A stretch of DNA of 64,000 nt from Centropus unirufus (GCA_013397695.1 VYZI01000530.1:312042-376041), one strand, 5' to 3'; counted from the first letter of the stretch, positions 39,191-52,483 are shown. A program made the numbers and translations. Notes: generated by a model from the letters alone, not told the origin.

Positions 39191-41783
39191 TGGTAGGTGT
39201 ACATATCCCAGAGGCCGAGTTCATCGACCTTTGGCTGCCCAGCACTGGTTTCCAGCCAAAGTGAGCATCACCAGTGACAGCCAGGAGGGTTAAAAGTTAC
39301 TGTCTTCAGGGACTCAACACGTGTGCAGGTGTCACCTGAAGCAAAGTAGAGACACGCCGCTACCTCTGAAAGGACCATTACCCCAGGTAACATGGGCAAA
39401 AATGTATCCATATTTATCCAAAATTCTCATTTCTTTACATACTCTGAAAATAAAGTATTTCTGAAGGCAGGGTAAAATATCTACTGTAATTGACTCAATG
39501 ACCTTTCCATAAATAAATATATTGCAAAGACATTCTTTGCAAATTGATGAAGGCACACAGAAAGAATTCAGTTAAGCTTTTTCTCAGATTCAAAGGGACA
39601 GTTATTTCAATACCTTTCCTGGGCTTAGTACAGCTATCTCTTCTAGATCGCTCATGCTAGAAATGAATCTACAGCTTTTCCACCTCTGCAGGGGAACGAA
39701 GCCCATGAAATAGCAAGATATTTAAAAACTTCTCTGACAGAGCAAGCTCGGGTTTTTTCCTTTACCTCTTTGTATTGTCAGATATGCACATTCTTGCATT
39801 TAAGCTCATGAAAAAGTTCAAAACAAAACAAAAAATAACCATTAAAATTCTGCCTGTGCACTGCCATGGCTTCCACCGTAGGAGGACACTGGGAAGCTTA
39901 GAGACAGATGAATAAAGATATAAAACCCAACTCCCTTTGAAAGTGAAAGGCTTGGATAGCTTGGATCTTCTCTCTGCTTTTTTACTAGACCTGGCCAGTA
40001 AATCCCAACTCCTTCAGGTTTCAGGGGAATGCAAACTCATCGTGAATCCAACATCTGGAGCCCTGTCTGACATTGCCTGTTGCAATCCCGAGAGCAAGTG
40101 CGAGTTGCAGGATAGGCTCAGCCTTATTGCATGAGATTATCAGCAAGTTCTGAGCGCTGTGGCTTCAGCTGGGCTGGATAACGCACACCAGCTCTGACGG
40201 ACCCACCTCGGGCACTGCCGATAGAGCAGCCACCGCAGAGCAGCAGCAACGCAGTTTTGCTGCAGTTCTTAGTTTCATATTTCTGGGACACTGCCCTCCT
40301 CACCCCTCAAGTCAGCCAATTTATAACCAGTTCTGCACGCACTAGAAACTTGTACTGACTACAGTGTAGACATACATTTAATAAACACTAAACAAAGAAA
40401 GGAGCCAGCTCTGTACATCAGAGTCCACCTAAAGCACACAGATACTTTGAAATAATTTTAATTTCCTTGAACTTCATGTATGGATAAACAGATTACATAA
40501 CTGGTGATTGTGTTAAAAACAGGAAAAAGATAAATATTAAGATAGTACCTAGAAAAAAATATTAAAAAATAAATTAAGGCAAGGGAATATACACAAATAA
40601 CAATATATGTACAAATTGGGAAAATTAAATGACAACTGCAGTAAAAGAAAAATAGGGAAAAGACACATATCAGTGTTTTAGTATTTTGTTCATAATAATA
40701 TAGAAAATGTCTAGTCAACTGAATTGGACAGGAATGCTGCAACATTAAATATTGCCTAATGCTGGCATGATCAAAGCACTTGACGGACAGCCAAAAGGAA
40801 CAGGCAGTACAGTTACTTCAGGTTTTAACTGAAGTTACAGTTTAGCATCTTAGTAAAGAAAGTATGAAATGCATCACTGAAATTAATTTTCAATTAAAAA
40901 AAAAAAACAACAAAAAAACCCAACAAAAAACCGATCAGGAGTCAGAGGCAGTACCTAAAAGACAAGAAATTAAGATCCATTGTCTCAGTCTGGAGAAGAC
41001 AGATACATACTCTCCAAAACACATTCAACACTCCCCAAAAATAAGCTCGAGCTGGGGCAGAGACAAGAGAAATCTTCCTGCACAGTCAGATACTGACAGC
41101 AACTGCTGGCCCCCATTCCTTGAATATCAGCGGTATCTTGTCTTTGGATTACATTAATTAAACAAAACACAAGATTGTTTAATCTCATAAAAGAGAAGCT
41201 TTCTGTGACTGACGGAGATGTTTCAACCTTGGGAATATTTTTTTTCTGCCAGTTCAGTAACTTCATATTTGATTCTACCACAAATTCACAATCTAAAAAA
41301 AAAACAAAAACAAAACCAAAAAACAGGTATTTTCTTAATGATTTCACTGGGCTTTGGATTATTTCATTCAGTAGTGTTCTAGTTTGCAATAGAGTCCTCA
41401 TCTTTACAGTGCCAACCTAATACCTTTCATTTATGCTTTACAGTCTAGATTCAGCAAAGTAATTTTTCTAGTGAGCAACCCTTTCCCAACCAGAACCAGG
41501 ACATGATCTTAAAAGTTAAAAAGTTCTGTCACTGATTATTTTCAAACTTGCATCTCTGAGCCACTTCACAGTCTCAAAGGAAACTTTCTTAATTTTTTTT
41601 TTTAATAACTTGAGAGAAAAATAACGTTAAGGACAAAAGCTGCTGCAGGGCTCTCATTTTCAGACACAGCTCGATACAAGCTCATGCTCTGGCTGCCAAG
41701 GTCTGCACGAAGGATGGGTGGAGGAATGTCCATAGACAATGGTACTCCTGAAGCTCTGTCTACCTTCTCCACGCTTGGAAAAC

Positions 41784-41802
41784 TTTTTTTTTTTTTTTTT
41801 TT
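41784..41802. repeat. T homopolymer, 19 nt
   Basis: A run of nineteen T bases with no recognisable SINE or processed pseudogene next to it. Confidence 0.95.
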
Positions 41803-43059
41803 GCATAAGAAAAGCAGCAGAATATCTAAAAGCTGAATATCAAAGAGAAATTTGAGCTCGTATTTCATTTAAGCTTGGGCCATGATTCTAGTCTACTCAA
41901 AGTTCATTTCATTGTCTGGTTCTGAATTTCTTTAGATGTGGTTACATTTTACCTCTTTGTGATCTGTGTTAACACATGAATACTGACTGATTTGGGCGCT
42001 GCTTTTGCTTTTTTTGTGACCTTGTACTGTTAAACAAGATTTGATTCTTCCCACTTGGATCGGTGAGTGAGGCTTCAAGCATAATCAGAGGCAAAGCCCT
42101 ACCGTGCGAGGTTCTATTTCCAAGCAGCTGCTTTTTGTTCGAGAGCCTCTCTGTGTCCGTACGTGAACTGCCTGAGAAATAACTCCTAACAAGGTATGCT
42201 TGGAACTCCTCTAGGTATTTTCAAGATATAAATAAAATACCCACCAAAACCCATTGAAGTTACTTGCTCCTCTCCTACAACAGGAGGGGTTTAAAAAAAG
42301 ACTCATTCGGTTAAAGTACATCTTATAGACATTATATTAAGAAGGAAATCATAATAATTACTGCATCACATCTACTGGAAGGTTCCAAGAGCGTGCAATG
42401 AGATGGCACTGCACGAGAGCTCCGCGGAAGCGGTGGCTCAGCTGCAGGATTCTCCTCCCGGCCCAGCCCTGGCCATGCAGGCAGCTCCTCCCTGCCATGG
42501 GGCAGCCAGGCCTGGCGTGGGGCTCCCTGCCCGCAGCCACAGGGCACATCATCAGTGATGGAGAGTGCCCGGGAAGCACCACGGGGGCAGCCACCGGCAA
42601 ACCTGTGCTCCTTCTTCCGTTTCCTCTTATGAATTCCTGTCTGACCAGGCAGGCAAAACACAACAAAATCAGTAAAAGTTACCTGCCTCGCGTTAAACAG
42701 CACCAAAGACCCATCCCACCGCGCTCAACTGCTCTGCTCAAACCGTGCCTCTCGGTGTGCACCAACATCATGCAGCTTGGAACAGATTAAAGCGTGGCTC
42801 GAAGGACGGTGCTGCCAGCTTGGGATTTTACAATTCAAAATCGACTTTAGCAACAAGTCCTGTGGTAACTCTGACAAGGCAAAGCATGGCAGGGTGGCAT
42901 GATCGGATCCGAACAGTTCCTTGCTGCACCCCATTCCATGACTTCCCAGAAGCCATTTATTTCCTGGGCCAAAATTAGCATGGCATTAAGCACCAAATAA
43001 TGAATGCTGCTGAGAAATGCGTTAATAGCAAATACTGAGGTTCCAAATCTCTAATCAGA

Positions 43060-43160
43060 NNNNNNNNNNNNNNNNNNNNNNNNNNNNNNNNNNNNNNNNN
43101 NNNNNNNNNNNNNNNNNNNNNNNNNNNNNNNNNNNNNNNNNNNNNNNNNNNNNNNNNNNN
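43060..43160. other. Assembly gap of N bases
   Basis: This is a run of about 101 undetermined bases. A length near 100 usually marks a gap of unknown true size. The sequence after it is T-rich. Any feature in the gap cannot be assessed. Confidence 0.99.
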
Positions 43161-44331
43161 TTTTTACATCTTTTTTTCATGGGTTTATCTTCCTGGACAA
43201 AAAGTCATTCATAATTGTTCCTGCAGGTGACATGTTTAGACAAAGATACACGTGTATGCAATATTCAATGGGCAGTATTTGTTGCATGTTTTTCCTTGAA
43301 GTATCTAAAGCTGCATTTTCACTGGCTTTTTTAAAAAAATAGTATTTCAATTCGGAAATCCCAGGTTAGAGCGACTGAAGAGAGTTCTGTCTCAGTAATT
43401 CCAGTTGGCTCCTTCCTCAGTACAACCTGACATGACAGCTTTCACAGCGCATCACCTTCCCTAAACATGAACGCTGCCTCTCTGAAGGCCTGCCAAGGCG
43501 CTTGGCACAGTTGCCAGTTTGGATTACAAGGAGCAGGGCACTCCGACACCGACTTGCTCAGAGCAGAACGCTGACTGGGCCAACAAAAAAATCAAAGCAA
43601 ATAGGTAAAGGAATCGGCACAGCCAGGGCAGTCATCCCCAGCGATGGACAGCAGGGAACCTTCAGCGGCAAAACTAAGATCATCACCTGCTCATGCTCTG
43701 GGCTCAGCAACACCAGGGAAGTTCGGGGGCTCTGCCTTAAAATCTGAATGATTCTAAGGAAAGGCAGCCCGGAGCGAGGTATTGCAGAGCACAATTATCA
43801 CCCGTGCTGGTGACGTTATGATTTCTAGGACTGATCAAAATGCCCCACTCCATCACCTACAATACATTCCTCTTGCCATCAACACGTTAATCAACAGTTA
43901 ACGTGTAGGTTACCTGGAGTTATTTCCCTTTATGGACTTCAGCAATACTTGTCTGGACAACCAGTTGTATCTTCCACTGAATTTATTCCCAAGAATACAA
44001 CACAACCCAGTTGAACAAGGTGTTAGCTCTCGCCATGGCCCAGCTCCACACATTTTCGTAGCTTTCAGACGAAGCACTAAATGATTCAGCAGGAAAGCTC
44101 AGCCACTGCTTCATTTTAGCTGAAGGCAGCATAGATTTTTGTGGCAATTTCTATATAAGCAGTTATTTGCAGAGCAGTCACACGCAAAAAGACAGAATCC
44201 GTGCCCCACAGAGTGTTTCACCAAAACACCACTAAATAGTACAATAGAGAGCAAACAGGTAACAGACAAAGGCAATGGCAACTAGAAAGCTGAAAATATG
44301 TATTAAAAAGAATATCTATTTTTATTGCTTT

Positions 44332-45412
44332 ATAGAACCATAGAATGGTTTGGGTTGGAAGGGACATTAAAGGTCATCTCACTCCAGTCTCCCCACCATG
44401 GGCAGGGACAATTCCCACCAGACCGGGCTGCTCAAGGCCCCATCCGACCTGGCCTTGAACGCTTCCAGGGAGGGGACAGCCACAACCTCCCTGGGCAACC
44501 TGGGCTTCTCTGCTCAACCAACCTGTTTTTTCCCAACAGGTTCCTTTTCCAGCACAGCTGGGACATCCAGAGGCAGCTGCTCTTGTGCTTCCAGGATCCC
44601 CTTCTTGAAGGCCACCCACCCCTCTTCAGCTCCTGTGTCCTTAAGGACTAACTCCCATGGAAATTTATCAACCTGGACAGTCCAAATCCTGCCCTCTGGA
44701 CATCCAAGGTGGCCGCTGTGCTGATTGCCCTCCTCACCTCTCCTGGAACTGAGGATTCTACCACCTCAAGATCACTGCACTCCAGGCGTCCTCCAACCAT
44801 CACACCTCCCCAAGGCCTTCTCTGGCCACAAGGAGCAGGTCCAGCTGGGCGCCTTCCCTCGGCGGCTCCCACCAGTTGTGTGAGGAAGTTCTCCCACACA
44901 CTCCAGGAACCCCCTAGACTGCTTCCTCTCCGCTATGTCCAGCAGAAATCTGGGAAGGTAAAGACCCCCAGTAGGACAAGAGCCAGCGATTATGAGACTT
45001 CTCCCAGTTGCTTGTAGAAAAATCCACCAACCCCTTCTTCCTGGCCGGGTGGTCTGTAGCAGAATCCTACCACAACGCCAGCCTCACTGCCTGCTCCTCC
45101 CAGTTTTACCCCCAGGCGCTCAACCCTACGACCACCATGGCTGAGCTCAAGGGTATCAAACACCCTCTGACAGGGAGGGCTACCCACTGCCTCCCCTCCC
45201 TTTCCTATCCCAGCCGAAGGGTTTGTATCCAACTCTTGTTCCAGAAACAACACCCATTCCAGAAAAACTGAACTCTTCTGCTCCCTGTCTGAGATTATCA
45301 AAACCACTTTGAAAAGCCCCCAGATACTGCCAAACAATTTGTGAATTGCAGCCACCAGCCAAACCCACTCAAAAGTGCAAGCACAAAGGGAAGCCTTCCA
45401 GAAATTATTTAA
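44332..45412 (-). mobile_element. CR1 LINE copy: endonuclease segment joined to the 3' end, reverse transcriptase deleted
   Basis: Read on the minus strand, 45412 to about 44840 encodes decayed CR1 ORF2 endonuclease, including 'VVVGFCYRPPGQEEG' and 'FFYKQLGEVS'. It then continues through 'FLTQLVGAAEGRRPAGPA' and 'GEVRRAISTAATLDVQRAGF' to about 44560. From about 44520 down to 44332 it is the CR1 3' end, with 'tagaatggtttgggttggaagg' visible on the plus strand. The whole reverse transcriptase that should lie between is missing. Where the family has GDFN, this copy reads GVFT, with an in-frame stop nearby, so the endonuclease is dead as well. The upper edge is approximate. Confidence 0.9.
44990..45308 (-). 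pseudogene. CR1 ORF2 endonuclease remnant
   Basis: This minus-strand segment encodes the CYRPP-containing core of the AP-type endonuclease found in CR1 ORF2. Codons just downstream read S-stop-SLALVLLGVFTFPDFCW, the family's GDFN block with the catalytic Asp and the Asn both changed and a stop in front. It is a retrotransposon remnant with no host function visible. Confidence 0.82.
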
Positions 45413-46704
45413 TGACATGGAATTATATCTATAATCACCTCCTTTCTCTGGGGTGCACAGCAAGTTGAGTCCTTCTTTGTGTCTGCTTTCTGGGACAGGA
45501 ATTCACTGGAGCAGAAATTCCCTTTATATTTGTGTCTTCTGCACCAGAGAATGTTGATAGGACTCTGCAAATACAGCACTGCAGAACATCAGCACTAAGC
45601 AGCTGATATCAAAATGCCTTTGCAAACCTAAAACTTTGTTTCTAGAACATGGATGTTCTCGGGAATTTTTTCAGTGCCTTAAACTGGTGAAAAAACCCTG
45701 CATGCTTAAATGAAATTCAAAGGGATGATAGAGCATGTTATCTCACTTTCCAAACTGCAATATGCTTTATCAATCCAGATAACTTTACATTTTAACCCAA
45801 ACAAGACAGGAGAAAACTTAAACCAGAATAGGTAGAAAAGCACTGTCTTCAGGGAAAGAGAGAAGCAATGCACCCAGCACAGGCTTTTTCTTGGCCCCTT
45901 TCCCAGTGCTTGGGAACGTTACAACAGTGCCAGGCTAGCTGATTTGTTCCTTCATTCTTCTATAATTTTAAGTGCAGCTACTACAAAGCAATCTAATTAG
46001 GAGAAAAAATTAAGGAAAAGTCAGACACCTTTCTCCACACAACGTACATGCGGGAAAACAACTGTCAGCGTGCCAAAACAACAGAAGATCCCACAATACA
46101 TTCGTGGGATTAATCTTATGTTCTTAATTAACTAAGAACATTTGGTATGAAGAACATGATCAGGAAGACAGAAGTTCCAGTATCCTTGCCCATGATGGCC
46201 CTTTACCATGACTCTAATAGAGGAGAGGAAAGTGAAGGGGGATGATTCCCTTGCAAAGCAAAATGTGAAAGACCCCATTTTACACAAGTTTACCAGTTTC
46301 ATAAGAGGGTTGGACAACTTTTTTTTGCATGATATATTGCTTTAAATTAAATTAACTCTATGGATGCTGTAAGCTGTTAGTTAATGCTGGAAGTGGCCTG
46401 AAGGTTTTTACTACAGCAAATCAATTGTGGATCAAAGCCATTGGCAATAATGAGTAGACCTGAGTGAGTTTATCTGATTAGTGTGTGGTATCTTTGTATT
46501 GCCAGGGTGGGGTAACATGAGCAGAGTAAATCCTTAGTCTGGATAGAGAATGATGAAGTAGTTGCAAATATAGGAAAATCTCTAAATAAAACGACAGCTG
46601 ATAGATGAATGGGCATATTAAAATCTACAGTAAATTAATACAAATTTATTTCAGTAAGCTGCCCCACAAATTCCACTGCCTTAAAGAAAACAAGAAGCAC
46701 TGAC

Positions 46705-46927
46705 AGAGAATCATGGAATGCCAGGTTGGAAGGGAACTCGGGGATCATCTGGTCCAACCTTTTAGGTGATCGACAGTTTAAATGACACGGCCCAAAACCC
46801 TGTCAAGTTGAGTCTTGTAAGCGTCCAGTGTAGAGGAATCTACCACTACCCTGGGGAGATTATTCGATGTTTAACTCATTTCATGGTGAAAATTTTTCTT
46901 CTGGAATCGAATCAAAATTTCCCCAGG
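46705..46927 (-). mobile_element. CR1 LINE 3'-end fragment, older subfamily
   Basis: The plus strand begins 'agagaatcatggaatgccag' and continues 'gttggaagggaactcgggga' and 'tcatctggtccaacc'. It ends with an AT-rich 'ttcttctggaatcg' region. The order fits a reverse-complement CR1 3' end, but the interior differs from the other copies here, which suggests a different subfamily. Confidence 0.85.
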
Positions 46928-48778
46928 AAATAAATAAGCCAAAATTTATAAACATCTTAATACGTTTTCCATATCAACTTCTTAGGTGACGATGGGCACT
47001 ATCCTGCAAAATATTATTTCTGAAACATTACCCAAAGTGCAAACAAACTGCTTTAAGGACAGAGAAAGGAGATTTAGAAATTATGTCTCTCCATAGGTAC
47101 ACAAAAATAAGCAGAAGATGGGGTAGGTCTGTCATCTACAATATGGGAGCTGTACCATGACAAGGAAAATACAAATGGAACTTTAAAAAGCAAGTACTCC
47201 TTCATCAATTCTTATGTGTGAAATACAGTCTACGACAAATATCTTCTACAAATGGATGCATTTTGAAAAGATTAAATATTCGTGGAAATAAAGTGCAGTA
47301 GGACAGATATCTTGAAATATAATTGGCTGAATCAGTACATTTTTAACAGATATCAACACTTCAAGAGATTAAAGGACCCAACAGTCCAGCTGAGGCTGCT
47401 TTTACCTGCGCATGCAAATATAAAAGATGTAGTTGTCTGGGTGTATCCAGATTATTGTTTACATGCATTTCTCAACAGGCCTATTCTACTCACAGTAAGG
47501 CTAGAAATAGCAAACATCAATCATAATGTACACATGGATTGTGGGAAAAGCCAGACAAAATAGTCAAAATAAAATCCAATAAGCCACACCCTACTACAGC
47601 AAACACAGAGGGAAAATAGCCCCGAACAGTTCCCTGCTCACCAAACTGGGTGACATTGGTGTCACCTTGCGCCTGGCTGCTCAGCTCCGACAAGGCTGAG
47701 AGGTTTCACACTCCCTAAAATTCCAGGCAACAATAGCCTTTCTGTCCCTGTCACAGCATTTCTGATGGTATAAAAAGGGTAACTCACAGGGGGCAGCTCA
47801 TTTCAGGGATTTTCTTCAGTACACCATTCAAACATTCTGTGTCGAGCTCCATGTGAACTGTGAGCAAGAGCAGAAATCTAGGACTGGTAGAAAACTTTAA
47901 AAATTTAGTAATTTTCCATAGGAGTCTGGACAATCTCCTCCTCAGAAAGTCAGCTCCAAAGCATTCTTTCACTAGGAAGAGAAAAGGGAGTAGTCCAAAT
48001 AATGGAATTATTATTACTCTCTGATTCAAATCCTAAATCCCACCAAATAATTAAAAAAGGCAGAATGTCATATAAGTAGCCATTCTTTTTGCAGCCAAAG
48101 CAACATTTCTTGCCTCTTCTCCCGTCCCTCACAGTGAACAGTAACATCGCTCAGCTTCACTGCTAAAGGCTCAGTGTTCTCGTCTCTCACAGAATCTGCC
48201 TCCCAATAAACTACTTATTATAGAGATATCTTAATTATAGAGAGATCTATTTCCTCATTGATCTCTCAGCAGGCTGTAATTTCACATTGTTATGAGGAGG
48301 AGCCCTAGGAACTCTCTATGCAATGTAGCCATGTCCTTAGTTTTAACATTTTAAAACTGATGTTAAACATAATTTATTCTAACAGCTACTGTTTAGGGTG
48401 CCTTTTAGGGTGGGGGAAAGCAATCACAGTTAAAGATTCATATTCCAATCTAAACAGCAGGTGTTCAGATGAAAGTTCGGGGATTTCGGTTTTAAATTAA
48501 CTCTGAAGTTCTTCCATGCTGACAGTGCAACTGCTGCTCCTCCTTTTAACAGTACTGGCAAGCCTTCCCACGTCAACAAACACCTATCCTCAACACAATC
48601 TGGATAATTTTCATCAGCGTAGACCCTGAACTATCTAAACTACTGACTAAATTCGTGCTTCACTCTGGGACCAAGGCCTGAGCTGTCTGTGATGAGGTTT
48701 CAGTTCAGATCATTCTACATGCTGGAATTAAAGAAGAGGGGGGTCAGTTCTGCTTCACCAGGTGTTCTTCACACACGA

Positions 48779-48786
48779 TGACGTCA
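48779..48786. promoter_or_regulatory. Perfect CRE palindrome (TGACGTCA)
   Basis: The octamer TGACGTCA, the full CREB/ATF binding site, is followed at once by CATG, giving a CACATG E-box-like hexamer. It lies in non-repeat sequence upstream of the MAPK10 start codon. An 8-bp match can occur by chance in 64 kb, so binding is only a possibility. Confidence 0.35.
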
Positions 48787-51099
48787 CATGTTGAAATGGT
48801 ACCAGGTTCCACAGCTCTGAACTCGAACCCTGAGGGCTCCATCCTCTCATGCCCCACCCTCCGCAAAAAGTTTTTAGCATGGACTGTGCCCATTTTGTAT
48901 GCACCCTCCTGAAATACAGAACTGTTGATGCTAATTGAAATGCTTAGCAGAGAGAGGTTGAGTATCCAAATGTCTTAATCACTACATTGTCAGCTGTGCC
49001 CCTGGTTCAACTCATTTGCAGACTCAAGATGAATTAATCCACTACCAGGTCCGCTCCAATCTCACCCTTCCTAGATCCGGTAAATGCAGAACCTTCAAAC
49101 CGCTGATTCCATCCAATTTCTGCAGCGCATACAAAGGAAGAGAGGCTCTCTCTTTTTTTATAAAAGCTCAACTAATACTTTGCTGGCAGTTCTAAAGATG
49201 CTGAGGAAACATTTACTGATTAATTTGTCAGCTCTTTGCTCACTCTGTGCTTTACAGAACTACACAGGAGATGGTTTTGCACTTAGAGGTTACTGGAAGA
49301 GTTACTGTGAGGAGGAGTTTTCATAGTGAAAAACAGTTACTGCTGCAGAAACGGCTTGGGATGTAAAACTGCCTGCACAACACAAGGAGGTGTTGCCTAT
49401 TCCGACACGTGCTAAGACTTTCCTAGAAATGTGGCACAGGCTCTCACTGCCCAGAGCTGGAGGTAACCCCTGCGCCACCCTCTGGAGTCAAGGTGGACCA
49501 GTACAAAACTAAATAACCCCACTTCTTTCATCAGGAAAAATATCAGAACTGTTATCAAACCATCACATTGGCCAAATATCCAGCACCAGTGTAGCAGTTT
49601 GATCTGTGCGCAAGTGACAGTTTGTGCCTCCCAGTAAAGGTCGGGCTTGGGAAGCTCCATGGGAGGCCTTAGAGCTTTTGACTGAGGTGTGCAAGAAGGG
49701 GCTTAAACTGCTGTTCCCTCCATTTAATGACTAGAAGTAGCACCTCTGTGCGCACTTCTAGCAGGACACAATCCTGAAGTCATCACCTCCCCAACATCGT
49801 TAGCAGTGGTGATAATATGGACAACATGCAGCAGTCTGTTAAAACCTAGAAGTTCTTCTACCACAGGCGCGATCGTTGTGCCAGCTCACTGTCACCACCC
49901 GCCACACCACAGAATGGGAGAAAATGTCACAGAGAGGTTCCAGAAGGCGCTGGAATGAAGGTCTTGCCATCTCCATAGCAAGGAATGAGCTGATTTATGT
50001 CCAGAAGACATATCAGCTTTTTTTCAGATCTTTTGGTCCTGTTTATCTTTTCTAATAAATTCAGGCTATTGTTACACCTTCATTTTTTGTCTCGATACAT
50101 CGCATTCAGACACAAATCTACCATTACACAGTTAGAATTTAGTTACATTTTTGGTTTCATTGACTCCCATCTCTGAAGCCAAGAAACAAACACCTGGGAG
50201 AGCAGGTCTTCGTTACATAACACACAGATGTGTGTCTGGCTCCATCCTCTGCTCCTCAGTAAACCTTGGGGAGGCAAACAGCACTTGGATGTCCCCTGTG
50301 GAGCCCAATATCCACCCCAGGACAAAAGGCCAGGTCCCATCCCGAAGGGTTTCGCAGGGTTTGAGGTCCTCACAACAGACACTGCTGGGGGGACAGGCAG
50401 CACCTTCCCGTCACCTGCACGGCCAATCGCGGCCTCAGGCAAGCAAATCTCTCCAAAGATGACAAAAAGGGAGCAAAAAGGCGCAGAGAAAATAAGTCCT
50501 AGGGCAGCGTTTTAGACTGCCCAGTTTTAGTGTGTTTACAAAAGCCAAAGTTGGTGCTGGGGGCTGCCCTCACAGCCTGGCTGCGCTGGGACCTATGAGA
50601 GCAGTCAGCAGGTCAGTTCTAACCAAGAGTGGTTTAATTCTTGCTAGGTAGAGGGAGAAAGCCTGTGGTCAGCTGAGGGTGCACAGCAGGTCAGAGGAGG
50701 CAAGGGGGATCATCTCCTGATTTCCCACCAAATGAGTCACCTTCACACTAGCCCAGAACGCCAGTGTCCCTCAACTCAAAATCCTCACACTCCCTTCCAC
50801 ATTCCATGACACCCGTAGAAATAACCTCCAAATATCTGCTCAACAGCGGGAGTTTATTCCTTTAAAAGAGTTGTTTTCCTGGATGTATATTAAAAAAATG
50901 AAATGAAAAATAATTAAAAAAGAAGAGGAAGAAAGACCATAAAGCCACAGGAAGTACCATCTGATTTTCATCCAGGCCAGAAGATTTTTCCAGAGCTTTC
51001 AAAATACAATTACAGCATCTCCAGGCATGGGACGAGGCCAGACGAAGTGTCTGACGGGGCCCATGGAGCCTTACAGACGTGCAGATGTAAGAGGTTGAT

Positions 51100-51490
51100 G
51101 CCCAGTACTGTCAGCAATAATTAGTCATTGCTAATTTTTGTTCTAGTAACTCTTTACACCGGCGATGGTGAATGTATTATTTTGTAGCAGGTATAATTAT
51201 TTTATTACTCATCAGTAAGGTTCATGTTTATGAGGTAGTGTCAGAGAGGTTTCTGGGCAAAAATGGGGAGGAGGGACTCATGTACTGTTTAATTTAGCAA
51301 CTGTTGCCATGGAAATATCATTTCACTGCCTGCTGCTGATCACCTCATGTTTCAGATGTGATTTATGCACATTCTATTTATGCTGAGAAGCATATTTATA
51401 GATGAGTAACCAAACTGTGGATATTCCAACACTGAAATGCCATGTGCTCCATTTACTTTTCAGAAATACATCATTTGTCAGATCAGACTA
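51100..51490. promoter_or_regulatory. Candidate conserved non-coding element
   Basis: This repeat-free block is dense in recognisable binding-type words. It has TAAT-type homeodomain cores near 51120-51210, the X-box-like palindrome at 51303, a 'ctgctgctgatcacc' segment and a MEF2-like 'atatttatag' near 51390. No frame or splice structure suggests an exon. Conservation cannot be seen from one genome, so this is a candidate only. Confidence 0.3.
51303..51316. promoter_or_regulatory. RFX/X-box-like palindrome
   Basis: The sequence GTTGCCATGGAAAT matches the RFX consensus GTTRCCATGGYAAC closely, with a full left half-site and a slightly degraded right one. It sits within the AT-rich, repeat-free block at 51100-51490. 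RFX factors act at ciliary and neuronal enhancers. Function here is inferred from the motif alone. Confidence 0.4.
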
Positions 51491-52483
51491 TTAAACATCC
51501 TAAGTACTGGCCTTCTGCAGTAAATAACTCAATTACCAGCCTGCAGCCGTAGCCCTTCCCAGAGCTGAAAAAAGCAATGACAGGAAACATAATGCAATTC
51601 CCATTTTCTTATCCTCTGAGAGGAAAGGGGAGAGACGGAAGCAGAGGGAGTAGCTGGTCCAGCAGCTGCTATTGTTACGAATTTACGAACGCGGAGGCTG
51701 CACAAAGACACGCTCAGCCTGGAGCCGAGGGGCTCCTGCCGGTTCTCTTCATGGTGGGCTCTGTGCATCAAACCCCGTTCCAGAAACAAACGCGCCTCCC
51801 CAAGCTCAGACACATGGCTTTATCTGCTTTGTTCTGGTATTTGCCTGCCAATCACCCACCTCTCAGGTCACACGCTTTATTTTGAATGTCCTGGCTGGTC
51901 CAACCACTGTGATAAAGCACTGCTGGGTGGGGGCTGCACGTTCATGTGAAGGGGGGCCAAAAATTAATGTCCCCATTCCTTCTGATAACCCTCCAAAATG
52001 GTAAAGTGAGAAAGTGAGGTTTTCTTTACGCCTTGCAAAGAAAGACAATGAATGAAACCAGCAAGGATGAAAACAAAATGGATGATGGTGACCAGAAGAG
52101 CTTCAAATGTAGGGAAAAAAAACGTGGTTTCTTACTGCAGCCTGCCAGAACCAAACACAAAGCTCAGAGAACGTCCCAGCAGGCAAAACCCCACCTACCT
52201 GCAAAGAGACTGACCACAACGGGAGCTTCAGCTCAGGGCAGCTTACACTACCGAGAGGCCTCACAAGCACCCAAGAACCCAAGCTTGGTACCGCAGCTAA
52301 AATTCATCTGCTACCTGACATCTGAAACAGGTGTCAAAAGAATTAAAAAAGCCGCTTTGGTAGTTTGTGTTTGTAAAACACAGAGATCAAAGAGAAGTCT
52401 CTGGTGAAACTCTCCCTTAGAAATTACAGTCAAGAACAAGGCCACTCCTCAGTTCTCCCCCAGTTATACTTTAATATTAATAA

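Noticed and set aside
38755..39264. Plus-strand open frame of 169 codons
   Set aside because: Most of it is the antisense of a CR1 3' end, with the rest in flanking sequence.
42395..42620. GC-rich stretch with open frames on both strands
   Set aside because: The frames are a by-product of GC content. There is no known domain or clear splice structure, and CpG density is lower than at 62.1 kb.
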